The position numbers and the translations under genes are program-made. From Puniceicoccales bacterium Verruco_01 (GTDB lineage: Bacteria > Verrucomicrobiota > Verrucomicrobiia > Opitutales > Oceanipulchritudinaceae), in assembly GCA_001604565.1 (NCBI GenBank), contig LVBV01000011.1:1-64000 (forward strand): a stretch of 64,000 nt of DNA, in the 5' to 3' direction. Below, in pieces: positions 18,436-26,976 of the stretch; positions within the stretch are counted from its first letter, which is position 1; each line of letters begins with the position of its first letter. Under the pieces are notes generated by a model. The model did no database searches and was not told the origin of the DNA. It worked only from the letters and a program-made list of their open reading frames with translations.

Positions 18436-20532
18436 CTACTCCCCGCTTTTCCAGCCAATCCGCAGGCGTCCGATCCGCCAGTATTTTTCACGCCGGACGC
18501 TTTCCCTGCGCCAGTCGGCCAGTTCCGTGCGAAGCGCCCCAACCTCGGAGCGCAACGCCTCGTGATCCTCGCGGGTGACACTATTCCGAGCCAGCCTGCC
18601 CTGCTCTGCCACAATCTCCGCGGCAAGGCTCCGGATCTCGGCAAGAAGAGCGAGAGTCTCCTCAGAGTTTCGGGCAATTTGTGCGGCGGCCTCCCCCACT
18701 GCGGCAAGCCGGGCATACTGCGAGGTCAGGTTCGCGGAGGCCGCGGCCAGTTGCGTGCGCAGTTCCTCCAGTCGCGGAAGCGCGCCCGTCGCAAAAATCC
18801 CCGCGAACCGGTCGAGCCGTTCCCCGATTTCCGACAGGTGTTCCACACCGCCCGTAAGGCTCTCCGCAATACCGGCGAGGGACGAATCCACCCTTCCCGC
18901 GTGGTCTGTCAGGCCAGTCAGACGAATCTTGAGGTCGTTCAGCCGCGCAACCGCCTCGCAGGAGAGCGCGTCTGAAAGACTCGCGAGGAGCCTCCTCATG
19001 TCTTCCAGCTTCGCGTGCAGTTCCGGGTTGGCGGAATTCGCCTCAAGCCGGGCCAGTCGATCGGTCATTCCCGCCTCGCTCGCGGCAAGCTCCCTTCTCG
19101 TCTCTCCGACGGAGCGGACGAGCGCCTCCAACTTTTCCGCGAGTGAGCCGATCTTCGGGATCGCGTCGCCGCCCATCATGTCCGTGAGGCTCGAAAGATG
19201 GTTCTTGAGGTCATCGCCCCTTCCGGCCAGGGCCCTCTCCGTCCTGTCGGCGGTTTGCGAAAGACCCGCAAGATGCGTCTTAAGGTCCGCAAGTCGCGCC
19301 AGTGCTTCGCCGGAAAGTGCGTCGGAAAGGCTCGAAAGATGTGCCTTCAGGTCCTCCAGCCGCGCGGCGGTCTCGCCGGAAAGAGTTGTTTTGAGCCCTC
19401 CGATCCCCTCGCCGATCTGCGCGCAAAGCGCCTGTGCCGCCTTTGCGTTCTCCTCCACGTTCCACGAGAGACTGGACAGGTGCGCCTTAAGGTCCGCAAG
19501 CCGCGCCAGTGCTTCGCCGGAAAATGCGCCCGAAAGGCTCGAAAGGTGGCTTTTGAGGTCGCCCAACCGCTCCAATTCCTCGCGGTTCTTCTCCAGAAGC
19601 GCGTCGATCCCCGTGCGGGTGCCAACGGCGTACCGCGCCAAATTCATCGCGAGGCCGAGCCTCGCGGGATCGCCGCCCGATTCACTCCGCAGGGCCGCGT
19701 TCAGCCACTCGTTGAGAAGGCGCCCGTGCACGTCGCTTTCGGCGGTCACGGTGTTGTGGAAGGCCGTCTCGCCGGCGCTTCGTCGCCAGTGGTAGTACGC
19801 GAGGGGTCTTGGGATGACGCCGATCTCCCACCGCGCAAGGAAGCGCAGATTGAAGTCGAGGTCCGCCGCGTAACTGTAGGCGGGGTTGAAAAGGCCGATC
19901 TCTTCATGCACCGCGCGGCGGTAGAGAAAGGCGACCGGCGGAAAGGGATTCTCGTAACCCACGCGGAAGAGGTTCACTTCCGCGAGCGGCTGGTACGGCT
20001 CGCGCGATACCTCCGCAATGCGGCCCGCCGCGTCCACGTCCTCCCACACGCGCACCGTCTGCGTCACCACGCCCCGGTACGGACTCTCCGGCCCCTTTTC
20101 CGCGAGGAAATTCACGGTCGCGGCAAGATAGTCCGGGTGCCAGTCGTCGTCGTCGTCGTGGATCGTCACGAACTCTCCGCAGGCCTGTGCCAGAGCCGTG
20201 TTGGCAGCCACCTGCATTCCACACTGGCGCGGCAGGTGGATCAGCTTCAGGCGCCCGGCATATCGCTCCGCAAAAGGTGTGAGGAGTTTTTCCACGGTCC
20301 CGGCGTCGCCACCGTCGTTCACGATGATGTGCTCCCAGTTCTCGTAGGACTGGGCCAGAACGCCCTCCACCGCGCGCGCAAGGAAGACAGGGCGGCTGCG
20401 CGTCCGCGTGACGATACTCGCCATCCCCGGACGGAACGGACCTGGGTTCTTTCCCGGGAGGCTTCCCCCGGAAACCTGTGCGCCTTCTTCCATGCTCAAG
20501 AAACAATCGCCGCGCAGGCGCTTTCGTTTCAA
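18436..20532 (-). CDS. Family 2 glycosyltransferase with long C-terminal coiled-coil repeat region
   Basis: 698 aa. The GT-A domain (about 36-270) starts MASIVTRTRSRPVFLARAVE and has NDGG, a run of five aspartates before Trp (126-131) acting as the DXD metal site, and YSYAADLDFNLRFL. From about 320 the protein is a long amphipathic region in which variants of LADLKAHLSSLS and SGEALARLADLK recur, ending in a basic tail. Such coiled coils in polysaccharide polymerases can act as length rulers or docking platforms; here that is inference. The TTG at 20532 is preceded by GAGAGG; an ATG at 20493 has no visible ribosome binding site, so TTG is preferred. First gene of the five-gene minus operon. 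Confidence 0.85.
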   Translation of the reverse strand: MKRKRLRGDCFLSMEEGAQVSGGSLPGKNPGPFRPGMASIVTRTRSRPVFLARAVEGVLAQSYENWEHIIVNDGGDAGTVEKLLTPFAERYAGRLKLIHLPRQCGMQVAANTALAQACGEFVTIHDDDDDWHPDYLAATVNFLAEKGPESPYRGVVTQTVRVWEDVDAAGRIAEVSREPYQPLAEVNLFRVGYENPFPPVAFLYRRAVHEEIGLFNPAYSYAADLDFNLRFLARWEIGVIPRPLAYYHWRRSAGETAFHNTVTAESDVHGRLLNEWLNAALRSESGGDPARLGLAMNLARYAVGTRTGIDALLEKNREELERLGDLKSHLSSLSGAFSGEALARLADLKAHLSSLSWNVEENAKAAQALCAQIGEGIGGLKTTLSGETAARLEDLKAHLSSLSDALSGEALARLADLKTHLAGLSQTADRTERALAGRGDDLKNHLSSLTDMMGGDAIPKIGSLAEKLEALVRSVGETRRELAASEAGMTDRLARLEANSANPELHAKLEDMRRLLASLSDALSCEAVARLNDLKIRLTGLTDHAGRVDSSLAGIAESLTGGVEHLSEIGERLDRFAGIFATGALPRLEELRTQLAAASANLTSQYARLAAVGEAAAQIARNSEETLALLAEIRSLAAEIVAEQGRLARNSVTREDHEALRSEVGALRTELADWRRESVRREKYWRIGRLRIGWKSGE
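19279..19551 (-). repeat. Internal DNA repeats encoding the coiled-coil units
   Basis: Segments 19279-19316 and 19486-19523 match at 37 of 38 bases, and similarity continues to about 19344 and 19551. They encode the SGEALARLADLK...HLSSLS units 69 residues apart. Such high DNA identity points to recent duplication or gene conversion within the glycosyltransferase tail. Confidence 0.85.
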
Positions 20533-20575
20533 GTCGCGACCTCTCTTTGACGGAAGGCCGCCTCGAACAACTTTG

Positions 20576-20618
20576 AAATCCTCGTTCTCGCTACGAAACC
20601 AGTTGTCCGAGGTGGCTT
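20576..20618 (+). repeat. Interspersed ~43-bp repeat, copy 1
   Basis: About 90% identical (four mismatches and one indel) to 50682-50725 read on the opposite strand. It contains CCTCGTTCTC, ACGAAACCAGTT and CGAGGTGGC. It lies in the divergent spacer between two glycosyltransferase genes and points toward the plus-strand gene. Its right half also pairs with GCCGCCTCGAACAACT just upstream, so a hairpin can form. Confidence 0.7.
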
Positions 20619-20655
20619 GAAACGCGCCCGCCCGATCCGGCGATAGATAGCTTCG

Positions 20656-22938
20656 ATGCGCGTGTGCCTAGTCACAACCGAATTTCCACCCTCCCCGATG
20701 GGCGGAGTCGGCACGTACTCCACGATTCTGCCGCCTCTCTTGCGTAAGCTGGGTCACTCGGTGACGATCCTCGCCAAGAAGGCGGAGGGCGCGCCGGACG
20801 AGGACTTTTACGAGGGCTGCCCGGTCTTCCGCCTGCCCGACGAGCACCTCTGGAGCGGCGATCCCGCCAAGGAGGACGACGAGCTCTTCGCGGCGGAGAT
20901 GCATTCACTGCGCAGCTACGTGGGGATCTACGCCCGCAGCGTGTCGCGCAAGGTGGCCGCACTCCATGCGGAAAAACCCTTCGACATCGTCCTCTCGCAG
21001 GACGTGGAGGCGCCGACTTGGATTTTGCAGGACCGCCGCCTCGTCCTTGGCGAGATGTCGGAGCTGCCCGTCGTCCTCTTTGTCCACAGCCCGCACGAGG
21101 GCATCCAGTTTTATAACGAGGACAGTCTCTACGACCGGCACGAATACCACCGCATTCTCTATGAGAAGCAGGCGATGTCGCAGGCGGAAGGCCTGATCGC
21201 GGCCAGCCGCTCGATGGAGGCCCAGGTCCGTGAGAAGATCGGCCCTGTTCCGGAACGCCTCGCGCGCATTCCGCTCCCGCACGGGACGATTCCCGCGACG
21301 ACGGACTTTGCAAAGCGCTGCGGGTCTTTCGACGAGTCCGGCGAACGCCGCCTCGTCTTCTCGGGCCGCATCGAACTGCGCAAGGGCGTGGAAACCCTGC
21401 TGGAGGCGGTCCTGCCGATTCTGGAAAGAGACGAGCGCATCACCGTCCACCTGCTCGGACGCGACACGCCGCACCCCACCCTGACGGGCACCGTGGGTGA
21501 GCGTCTGTTGCGGCGGATTCCGGAGAAGCTCCGCAGCCGGTTCGTCCTGCGCGGCTGGACGCCCCGGGAGGCGCTCTGGGCGGAGTATGCGCACGCCTTT
21601 GCGGGCGTCGTCCCAAGCCCGTGGGAGCCCTTTTCCTTCGCCTGTCAGGAGATGATGGCCTGCGGAACACCCGTCGTTGCCAGCGCCACGGGCGGCATGG
21701 CGGACATGATCGCGGACGGGGAAAGCGGGATACTCGCCACCCCCGGCGACGCGCTGTCTCTGCGTGCAGCGCTGGAAAGAATGCTCGCCCTGCCCGACGA
21801 AGAACGACGCAGGATGGGCGAAAGCGCCGCGCGCCGCGTGCGGGAATTCTGCGACAACGAGACGATCGCTGCGCAGACGGCGGAATTCCTAGAAAAGACA
21901 ATTGCCCGCAACAAGCGGGAGAACGCCCTCCACGGACGTATCCCGATCCCCGGGAACCTGCCTTTTGGCGAAAAACCGGCGGCGCGGGAGAGCCTTCCGC
22001 CGCAGGGCGCCCCGCTTTCCAATCCCGCGGTGGTTGTCCCCTGCTACAACATGGGTGAATACCTCGCACAGTGTCTGGACAGCCTCGCGGCACAGGATTT
22101 TTCAGGCTGGAAGGCGTACGTGGTGGACGACGGTTCCACCGACGCGGCGACCCTCGAAGCACTGGAAGAAGCGGCAAAGCGTCCGAACGTCACGATTCTC
22201 CACTTCCCCAACGGAGGTCTGCCGAAGGCGCGGAACCGCGGCGCGGCGGCAGCCCTCGCGGACGGGGCGGATTGCCTGATGTTCCTCGACTGCGACGACT
22301 GGATCGCGCCCACCTACCTCGGCAAGGCGCTAGGCGCTCTTTCGCGACACCCGGAGTGCGGCGCGGTGACGGCGTGGACGCACACGGTGGGAATGATGAA
22401 CACTTACTGGGCCCCGCCGCACCCGCAGTTCCCCTTTCTTCTTGCCGAATGCATGTCCACCCCGCCCGCCCTCGTGCGCAAGGAGGCGTTCAAGGCCGCC
22501 GGCGGCGTGCACGAGGATCAACGTTACGCCTACGAGGACTGGGACTTCTGGATCTCCCTCGCAAAGGCCGGTTACGCCCTTCTCACGATCCCGGAACCGC
22601 TCCTCTTCTACCGGATGCGCAAGGGGTCGATGTCCCGGATGTACAACTTCCGCACGCGCGAGAGCGGGCGGCGCGCCATGAGCGAGCGGCACGAAGATCT
22701 CTACCGCCGCTATGCGAGGGAGGTCGTGCTCCTTCAGGACGGCTTCCGCTACAACTACGACGGGATCTACTTCGACGAACTGGAGCCGCTCCGCAGGGAG
22801 TGCGACCAGCTTCGCATCGACGTGGCGTGGAACCAGAAGGAGTGGAAGTATTACAAGGCGAAGTTCGCCGAGGCGGAGGCGGAAGCCGACGCCCTTCGCG
22901 CCGAGCTCGAAAAACTGCGCGGCAGAAAGGACGCCTAG
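20656..22938 (+). CDS. Bifunctional glycosyltransferase: GT4 fused to GT2
   Basis: 760 aa. The N-terminal GT-B half (1-420) starts MRVCLVTTEFPPSPMGGVGT and carries VFSGRIELRKGVETLLEAV and EPFSFACQEMMACGTPVV (EX7E). The C-terminal GT-A half (about 455-690) has VVVPCYNMGEYLAQCLDSL, VDDGSTD, FLDCDDW (DXD-type metal site) and YAYEDWDFWISL. The tail is a short coiled coil rich in Glu/Ala. The two halves probably add consecutive sugars to the same acceptor. Transcribed away from the five-gene minus operon through the spacer that holds the interspersed repeat. No good ribosome binding site is visible before the ATG. Complete, with both active sites intact. Confidence 0.92.
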   Translation: MRVCLVTTEFPPSPMGGVGTYSTILPPLLRKLGHSVTILAKKAEGAPDEDFYEGCPVFRLPDEHLWSGDPAKEDDELFAAEMHSLRSYVGIYARSVSRKVAALHAEKPFDIVLSQDVEAPTWILQDRRLVLGEMSELPVVLFVHSPHEGIQFYNEDSLYDRHEYHRILYEKQAMSQAEGLIAASRSMEAQVREKIGPVPERLARIPLPHGTIPATTDFAKRCGSFDESGERRLVFSGRIELRKGVETLLEAVLPILERDERITVHLLGRDTPHPTLTGTVGERLLRRIPEKLRSRFVLRGWTPREALWAEYAHAFAGVVPSPWEPFSFACQEMMACGTPVVASATGGMADMIADGESGILATPGDALSLRAALERMLALPDEERRRMGESAARRVREFCDNETIAAQTAEFLEKTIARNKRENALHGRIPIPGNLPFGEKPAARESLPPQGAPLSNPAVVVPCYNMGEYLAQCLDSLAAQDFSGWKAYVVDDGSTDAATLEALEEAAKRPNVTILHFPNGGLPKARNRGAAAALADGADCLMFLDCDDWIAPTYLGKALGALSRHPECGAVTAWTHTVGMMNTYWAPPHPQFPFLLAECMSTPPALVRKEAFKAAGGVHEDQRYAYEDWDFWISLAKAGYALLTIPEPLLFYRMRKGSMSRMYNFRTRESGRRAMSERHEDLYRRYAREVVLLQDGFRYNYDGIYFDELEPLRRECDQLRIDVAWNQKEWKYYKAKFAEAEAEADALRAELEKLRGRKDA

Positions 22939-23100
22939 GGAGTGTTCGCAAATCGGCGGACCGAGAAGGCGGGATGAATTTTCGAGCGGAAAACCGGAAT
23001 ATGAAATGAAACGAATCGAGATTCCTTGAGTTGAATGGGGCGGTTTTCCGCCGAAAAGGCGCCCGCAATTCGACGGGAGTCCAATTTTCAAACACTCCCT
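22937..23100. repeat. 164-bp inverted-repeat element between two glycosyltransferase genes
   Basis: Terminal repeats 22937-22956 and 23081-23100 are complementary at 17 of 20 positions, including a perfect outer ten (AGGGAGTGTT / AACACTCCCT). A second inner pair, TTTTCGAGCGGAAAACCGG at 22979-22997 and CGGTTTTCCGCCGAAAA at 23041-23057, pairs with one bulge. The left end overlaps the upstream stop codon; the right end stops five bases before the next ATG. It resembles a MITE- or REP-type element, or a large attenuator hairpin. No target-site duplication is evident. Confidence 0.75.
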
Positions 23101-23105
23101 AAGCC

Positions 23106-25079
23106 ATGCACATCGTCTTTGTCAGCCGCGAATATCCGCCGAACCCCATGGGCGGTATCGGCACGTACGTGGCGAACATGACGCGCGTCCTTGCGGAGCG
23201 GGGAGATCGCGTAACCGTCCTGACGCAGGACTGCTCCGCCGCGCCCTCGCATGGCTTTGACGCGCCGCATGTTTCGATCGAGGGTCGCTTGCGGGTGCAT
23301 TATCTGCCCTTTGTGGACGGCGCGTGGAACCTGCTCTCTGAGGCCCGCAGCCCGGAGGCGGACGCCCTCGCCCGGCGCGACACGGTGGCGGCCTTCGGCC
23401 CGATCGTGAGCGCGGCGCTGGAAAAGCTGCTGTCGGCGGGCGACGTGGACGCGATCGAGGCCCCGGAATACGAGGCGCCGCTCCTCCACTTCCAGAGCCT
23501 TCGCGCAAGCCTGCCGCCCTCGCACCCGTGGCAGAAGGTCCCGACGATCGTCCACCTGCATTCGCCAAGCCACATGATCTTCGAGGCGAATGACGACGAC
23601 ACGCAGAACCGTTGGGTGCGCGCCCGCAAAGCGAACGAGGCGCTCTCCATCACCCTAGCGGACGGAGTCCTCGCCCCCAGCGCCTATCTCGCGCGGCAGG
23701 TGACGCAGTGGCTCTCCCTCGCGCCGGAGAAGGTGCGCGTCATCCCCTATCCCATCGGTCCGCTCCTTGACGTGCCCGAAGGCGCGAAGGTCGTGCCGGG
23801 CCTGTGTCTCTTTGTCGGACGCGTCGAGCCACGCAAGGGAGTCTTCGAGTTCGTGGAGGCCGCCGTTACGGTGGCGCGCAGCGTTCCGAACGCCCGCTTC
23901 CGCTTTGTCGGCGGGCCGCACTACCGGGGCGGCAAGTCGGACGGGGTGGAAACGGCGGAGCTTTTGAAGAGCCTGATCCCCGAAGCACTGAAGGAACGCT
24001 TCGACTTCGCCGGAAAAGTTCCGCGCGAGACCCTCGGGGCGGAGTATGCCCGCGCCGGGTTCGTCGCCGTTCCGTCGCGATGGGAGAATTACCCGAACAC
24101 CTGCATGGAGGCGCTTTCCTGCTCAAGGCCCGTCCTCGTTTCCGATCAGGGAGGCATGCCCGAGATGCTGGAAGGCACTTCCGCCGGGATCGTTGCGGAG
24201 GGCGCCTCGCGCAAAGGCCTTGCCGCGAACCTCGCGTGCGGACTAGCCGCGATGCTGGAAAAAAGTTCGGCGGAGCTGGACGCGATGGGCGCGGAGGGCC
24301 GGAAACGGATATTGGAAATCTGCGACGATGCCCGCATCACCGCCCTGCATCGCAAGTATTATGCCGGTCTCGTGCGCACTGCCGCCTCAAGGGCGCGCCC
24401 ACGACCTCCTTCCTGCGGCGTCCTCCTCTTTGGGGAAGGCGGTGACGACGCGGCCCTCGCGCGGGCGGAAAACTCCGTCATCTGCCAGACTGCGGACCTT
24501 GCCTGCCGCCTCGTCGCGGCACCACCGCGCGCGGGACGCTCCAGACTCTTCGAGCGGATCCAGACCGATGCCGAAAGTCTCGCGAAGGGGGACGTCCCGC
24601 TTGCGGAACGCCTTGCCGCGCTGCCGCTGCCGGAAGCTCTCTACATGGGTTCGATCCTCGACGCTCTCCCTCCGGATCTTCTGGACCGGGCGACGAACTT
24701 TTTTGCGAACAATCCAGACGCCGGCGCCTGCGCCCTGCGGACGATCCGCCGGGGCGAGCTGTGCGCCGCCTACCGGATTGAACCGGAAGACCTCGCCCGT
24801 CCGGCTCTCTTTGCGGAACGCTGGGTCTTCCGCGGCAGCGCCCTTGCGCAAGCGGGCGGACCGCTCGGCAGGGGTTATTTTCTATCGGACGCCCTGCGCG
24901 ACGCGGCGCTGCGCATTCTGGAATCGGGCTGGAGGATCGGGATGCTGCCCGTCGCTGTGGAAGTTTCTGCGGATGCCGACCCGAAGATCCGGCAGCCCTA
25001 CGCCTTCAGCGCGAAGGGTGATTCGGAACGCGATGTCGCGGTCTGTCGCGGTGCGATTTGTCCGGGTCCTGCGGATTAG
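23106..25079 (+). CDS. Family 4 glycosyltransferase with long unassigned C-terminal domain
   Basis: 657 aa. GT-B domain (about 1-420): MHIVFVSREYPPNPMGGIGT, LADGVLAPSAYLARQV, LFVGRVEPRKGVFEFVEA and ENYPNTCMEALSCSRPVL (EX7E). Residues about 435-657 begin CGVLLFGEGGDDAALARAENSV and contain LPEALYMGSILDALPPDLL; they may be a degenerate GT2-like or accessory domain, but the DXD signature is not visible. The start follows directly on the inverted-repeat element and has no purine-rich ribosome binding site. Its last 74 bases overlap the convergent HDOD gene. Paralogous at the N-terminus to the preceding fusion protein. Confidence 0.87.
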   Translation: MHIVFVSREYPPNPMGGIGTYVANMTRVLAERGDRVTVLTQDCSAAPSHGFDAPHVSIEGRLRVHYLPFVDGAWNLLSEARSPEADALARRDTVAAFGPIVSAALEKLLSAGDVDAIEAPEYEAPLLHFQSLRASLPPSHPWQKVPTIVHLHSPSHMIFEANDDDTQNRWVRARKANEALSITLADGVLAPSAYLARQVTQWLSLAPEKVRVIPYPIGPLLDVPEGAKVVPGLCLFVGRVEPRKGVFEFVEAAVTVARSVPNARFRFVGGPHYRGGKSDGVETAELLKSLIPEALKERFDFAGKVPRETLGAEYARAGFVAVPSRWENYPNTCMEALSCSRPVLVSDQGGMPEMLEGTSAGIVAEGASRKGLAANLACGLAAMLEKSSAELDAMGAEGRKRILEICDDARITALHRKYYAGLVRTAASRARPRPPSCGVLLFGEGGDDAALARAENSVICQTADLACRLVAAPPRAGRSRLFERIQTDAESLAKGDVPLAERLAALPLPEALYMGSILDALPPDLLDRATNFFANNPDAGACALRTIRRGELCAAYRIEPEDLARPALFAERWVFRGSALAQAGGPLGRGYFLSDALRDAALRILESGWRIGMLPVAVEVSADADPKIRQPYAFSAKGDSERDVAVCRGAICPGPAD

Positions 25080-26604
25080 TCCCGGCCCAGTGGAGGGCAA
25101 GGCTCGCGCGCAGGTTCCGCAGGGCCGTGAGGACGCGCGAGGAGGGCTCGAAGGGCTTCCCGCGACCGCGAATGCCGAAGAGGAGGCCCTCCACGCCGCC
25201 CGTCCCGCGCACGGGCAGAACCAGAAGCGACATGACCGGCGAATTGAGCTTGAGCCATACCGGCAGGTAGCGCGACACGTTCCCGAGCCGCACGTCCGAC
25301 ACCAGAATATCCTCCCCGCGCGAGAGCGCCACTCCGAAGACGTCGCGGTCCGCCGCCGTCACCTGCGCCGCCGGAGTGCGCAGCGAATTTCCCGACGGGC
25401 CCGCCGCCGCGACGCACTCGCATCCGCCAGAGCCAAAACGGAGAAGGACCACGCCGTCGAGGGAAAGCGCCTTCGCCACCGCGTCGGCAAGCGCCTGCGG
25501 GAGTTTTTCCGCCGGGGCCGCCTCCGCCTGGGCAAGGGCTTCCTCCAGAAGCTGATAATCCGCCTTGCGGGCCTCCTCCGCCTGAGCCGCCTTGGCCCGG
25601 CGCCGCTCCGCCGCCCTGTGCCGCGCGGCCACCCATGCCAGTTCCAGCGCCTGCGGAGGATTTTCGCCCGTCGCGCGGGCCCGCGCCATCACGAAGGCGG
25701 CGCGTTCCCCGCGTGCGACGGAGTACCGCCTGTCGAAGTCCTCGCGCGCGGCGATCGAGGCGGCGAGCGCCTCCAGCACGTCGTCGCGGTTCAGACGGTA
25801 GGATGCGTTGTAGCCGGAAAGGAGCGCCTCCAGCTTCTCGCCGAACTGGGCGGCGTCGAGGGTTGCGTCGAGGGCCGTGTCGAAGAAGCGCACGGCAAAA
25901 TCCGCCATCACGAGAAGCTCGTCGTCGGCCCGGTTCGTCGGGACGCGCAAAAGGAGCGGCGAGGGTTTTTGCAGGCTGCGCAGCAGTTCCCGCGGCAGCG
26001 CCGTGCCGGAAAGAAGCGCCGCGCCCGCATCGAGCGGAGTGACGCCGAACACCTCGCGGAAGGCGGGGTCCTCGCCCATTTCCTCGAAAAGGTCGCGCGC
26101 CTGAAGGTATTCCTCGGTCATGAAGGCGGCCATGAGGATCCGCCCGTAACCGCGCAGGACCGCTGTCACAAAGGCGCTCTCGCCGTCGGCAAAGCGGCGC
26201 TCGGCCAGTTCCTTCGCGAAAAACCCACAAAGGAGGGAAAAAGCGGCGGCCTCGCCCGTCTCTTCCGGCAGCGGTTTTTCCGGCTGCGGGAGCATGTTCA
26301 TCGCTAGGTGCCGCACGCGGTCGAACCCCATCATCTGAATCGAGTCGGCCAGCGTCAGAACGGGCCGACCCGTCGGATTGTTCCCCACCGTGTTCGCCGA
26401 CGCGATCACCGCCGCCGCCACCACCGCATCCTGTGCGAGAATCGACGCCAGGTCCTCCACCGTGAGGGCGAAGGCCCTGCCCGAGAGCGAGCGCACAAGG
26501 CGCGTCACCTCCGGCGCGGCGACGAAGTTCCCCGGGCGCAGCGCCTCCCGCAACCGTTCTACGGTTTTCACCTGCAAAAGTGCGGAATCGGAAGGTACGT
26601 CCAT
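25006..26604 (-). CDS. HDOD-domain protein with C-terminal GAF-like domain
   Basis: 532 aa, cytoplasmic. The HDOD domain (about 18-225) shows LRPGNFVAAPEVTRLVRSL, DLASILAQDAVVAAAVIASAN and the pattern GYGRILMA. HDOD is an HD-hydrolase relative that usually lacks metal ligands and works in signalling. A helical, Ala/Arg-rich linker follows (RHRAAERRRAKAAQAEEA), then a GAF-like domain (about 360-505) with VVLLRFGSGGCECVAAAG and GEDILVSDVRLGNVSRYLP. The tail beyond HWAGTN is basic and overlaps the convergent glycosyltransferase by 74 bases, perhaps after loss of an earlier stop. It follows the LAB_N gene by 15 bases and may be co-transcribed with the lipid-sugar operon. Confidence 0.85.
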   Translation of the reverse strand: MDVPSDSALLQVKTVERLREALRPGNFVAAPEVTRLVRSLSGRAFALTVEDLASILAQDAVVAAAVIASANTVGNNPTGRPVLTLADSIQMMGFDRVRHLAMNMLPQPEKPLPEETGEAAAFSLLCGFFAKELAERRFADGESAFVTAVLRGYGRILMAAFMTEEYLQARDLFEEMGEDPAFREVFGVTPLDAGAALLSGTALPRELLRSLQKPSPLLLRVPTNRADDELLVMADFAVRFFDTALDATLDAAQFGEKLEALLSGYNASYRLNRDDVLEALAASIAAREDFDRRYSVARGERAAFVMARARATGENPPQALELAWVAARHRAAERRRAKAAQAEEARKADYQLLEEALAQAEAAPAEKLPQALADAVAKALSLDGVVLLRFGSGGCECVAAAGPSGNSLRTPAAQVTAADRDVFGVALSRGEDILVSDVRLGNVSRYLPVWLKLNSPVMSLLVLPVRGTGGVEGLLFGIRGRGKPFEPSSRVLTALRNLRASLALHWAGTNPQDPDKSHRDRPRHRVPNHPSR

Positions 26605-26619
26605 AATGCAAGGCCGTCG

Positions 26620-26967
26620 TTAGCGTTCCGGAGTTGCCGGGGCGGCGGTTCGGGCGCGGTTACGGAGGTCCAGATACAGGTTGTACAGGGCGATCGCCGA
26701 GGGGAAGAGGTTGGAAAGGATTCCCACGGAGTCCGTCTTGCCGAAGGTGAAGTAGGACAGGACGCAGATGCTGCCGACCAGGCTCATCACCCAGAAGAGC
26801 GTGGGCATGGTCGGCTTGCCCGCGCGGTGGCTGGCCCACATCTGGACGAACCAGCGGCCCGCGAAGAGTGCCGTGCCGCCGTAACCGATGATCTTCCAGA
26901 GCGTGACGACCCACGCGAAACCGTGGCCGAAGATCGAGAAGGAGATGGTGAAGAGTTGCTCGTTCAT
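26620..26967 (-). CDS. LAB_N (lipid-A biosynthesis N-terminal) domain membrane protein
   Basis: 115-aa integral membrane protein with about three to four helices. It carries WKIIGYGGTALFAGRWFVQMWASHRAGKP and FWVMSLVGSICVLSYF, the signature of the small LAB_N family found as a separate protein or fused ahead of LpxB. It lies nine bases after the DPM-like gene in a run of lipid-linked sugar genes. A role in membrane lipid-sugar handling, possibly flipping or positioning, is inferred from context; the biochemical function is not established. Confidence 0.82.
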   Translation of the reverse strand: MNEQLFTISFSIFGHGFAWVVTLWKIIGYGGTALFAGRWFVQMWASHRAGKPTMPTLFWVMSLVGSICVLSYFTFGKTDSVGILSNLFPSAIALYNLYLDLRNRARTAAPATPER

Positions 26968-26976
26968 GGAAAGCGG

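Noticed and set aside
25076-26611. 511-codon frame overlapping the HDOD gene on the same strand
   Set aside because: Arg/Gly-rich alternative frame of the HDOD-GAF gene, which has clear domains.
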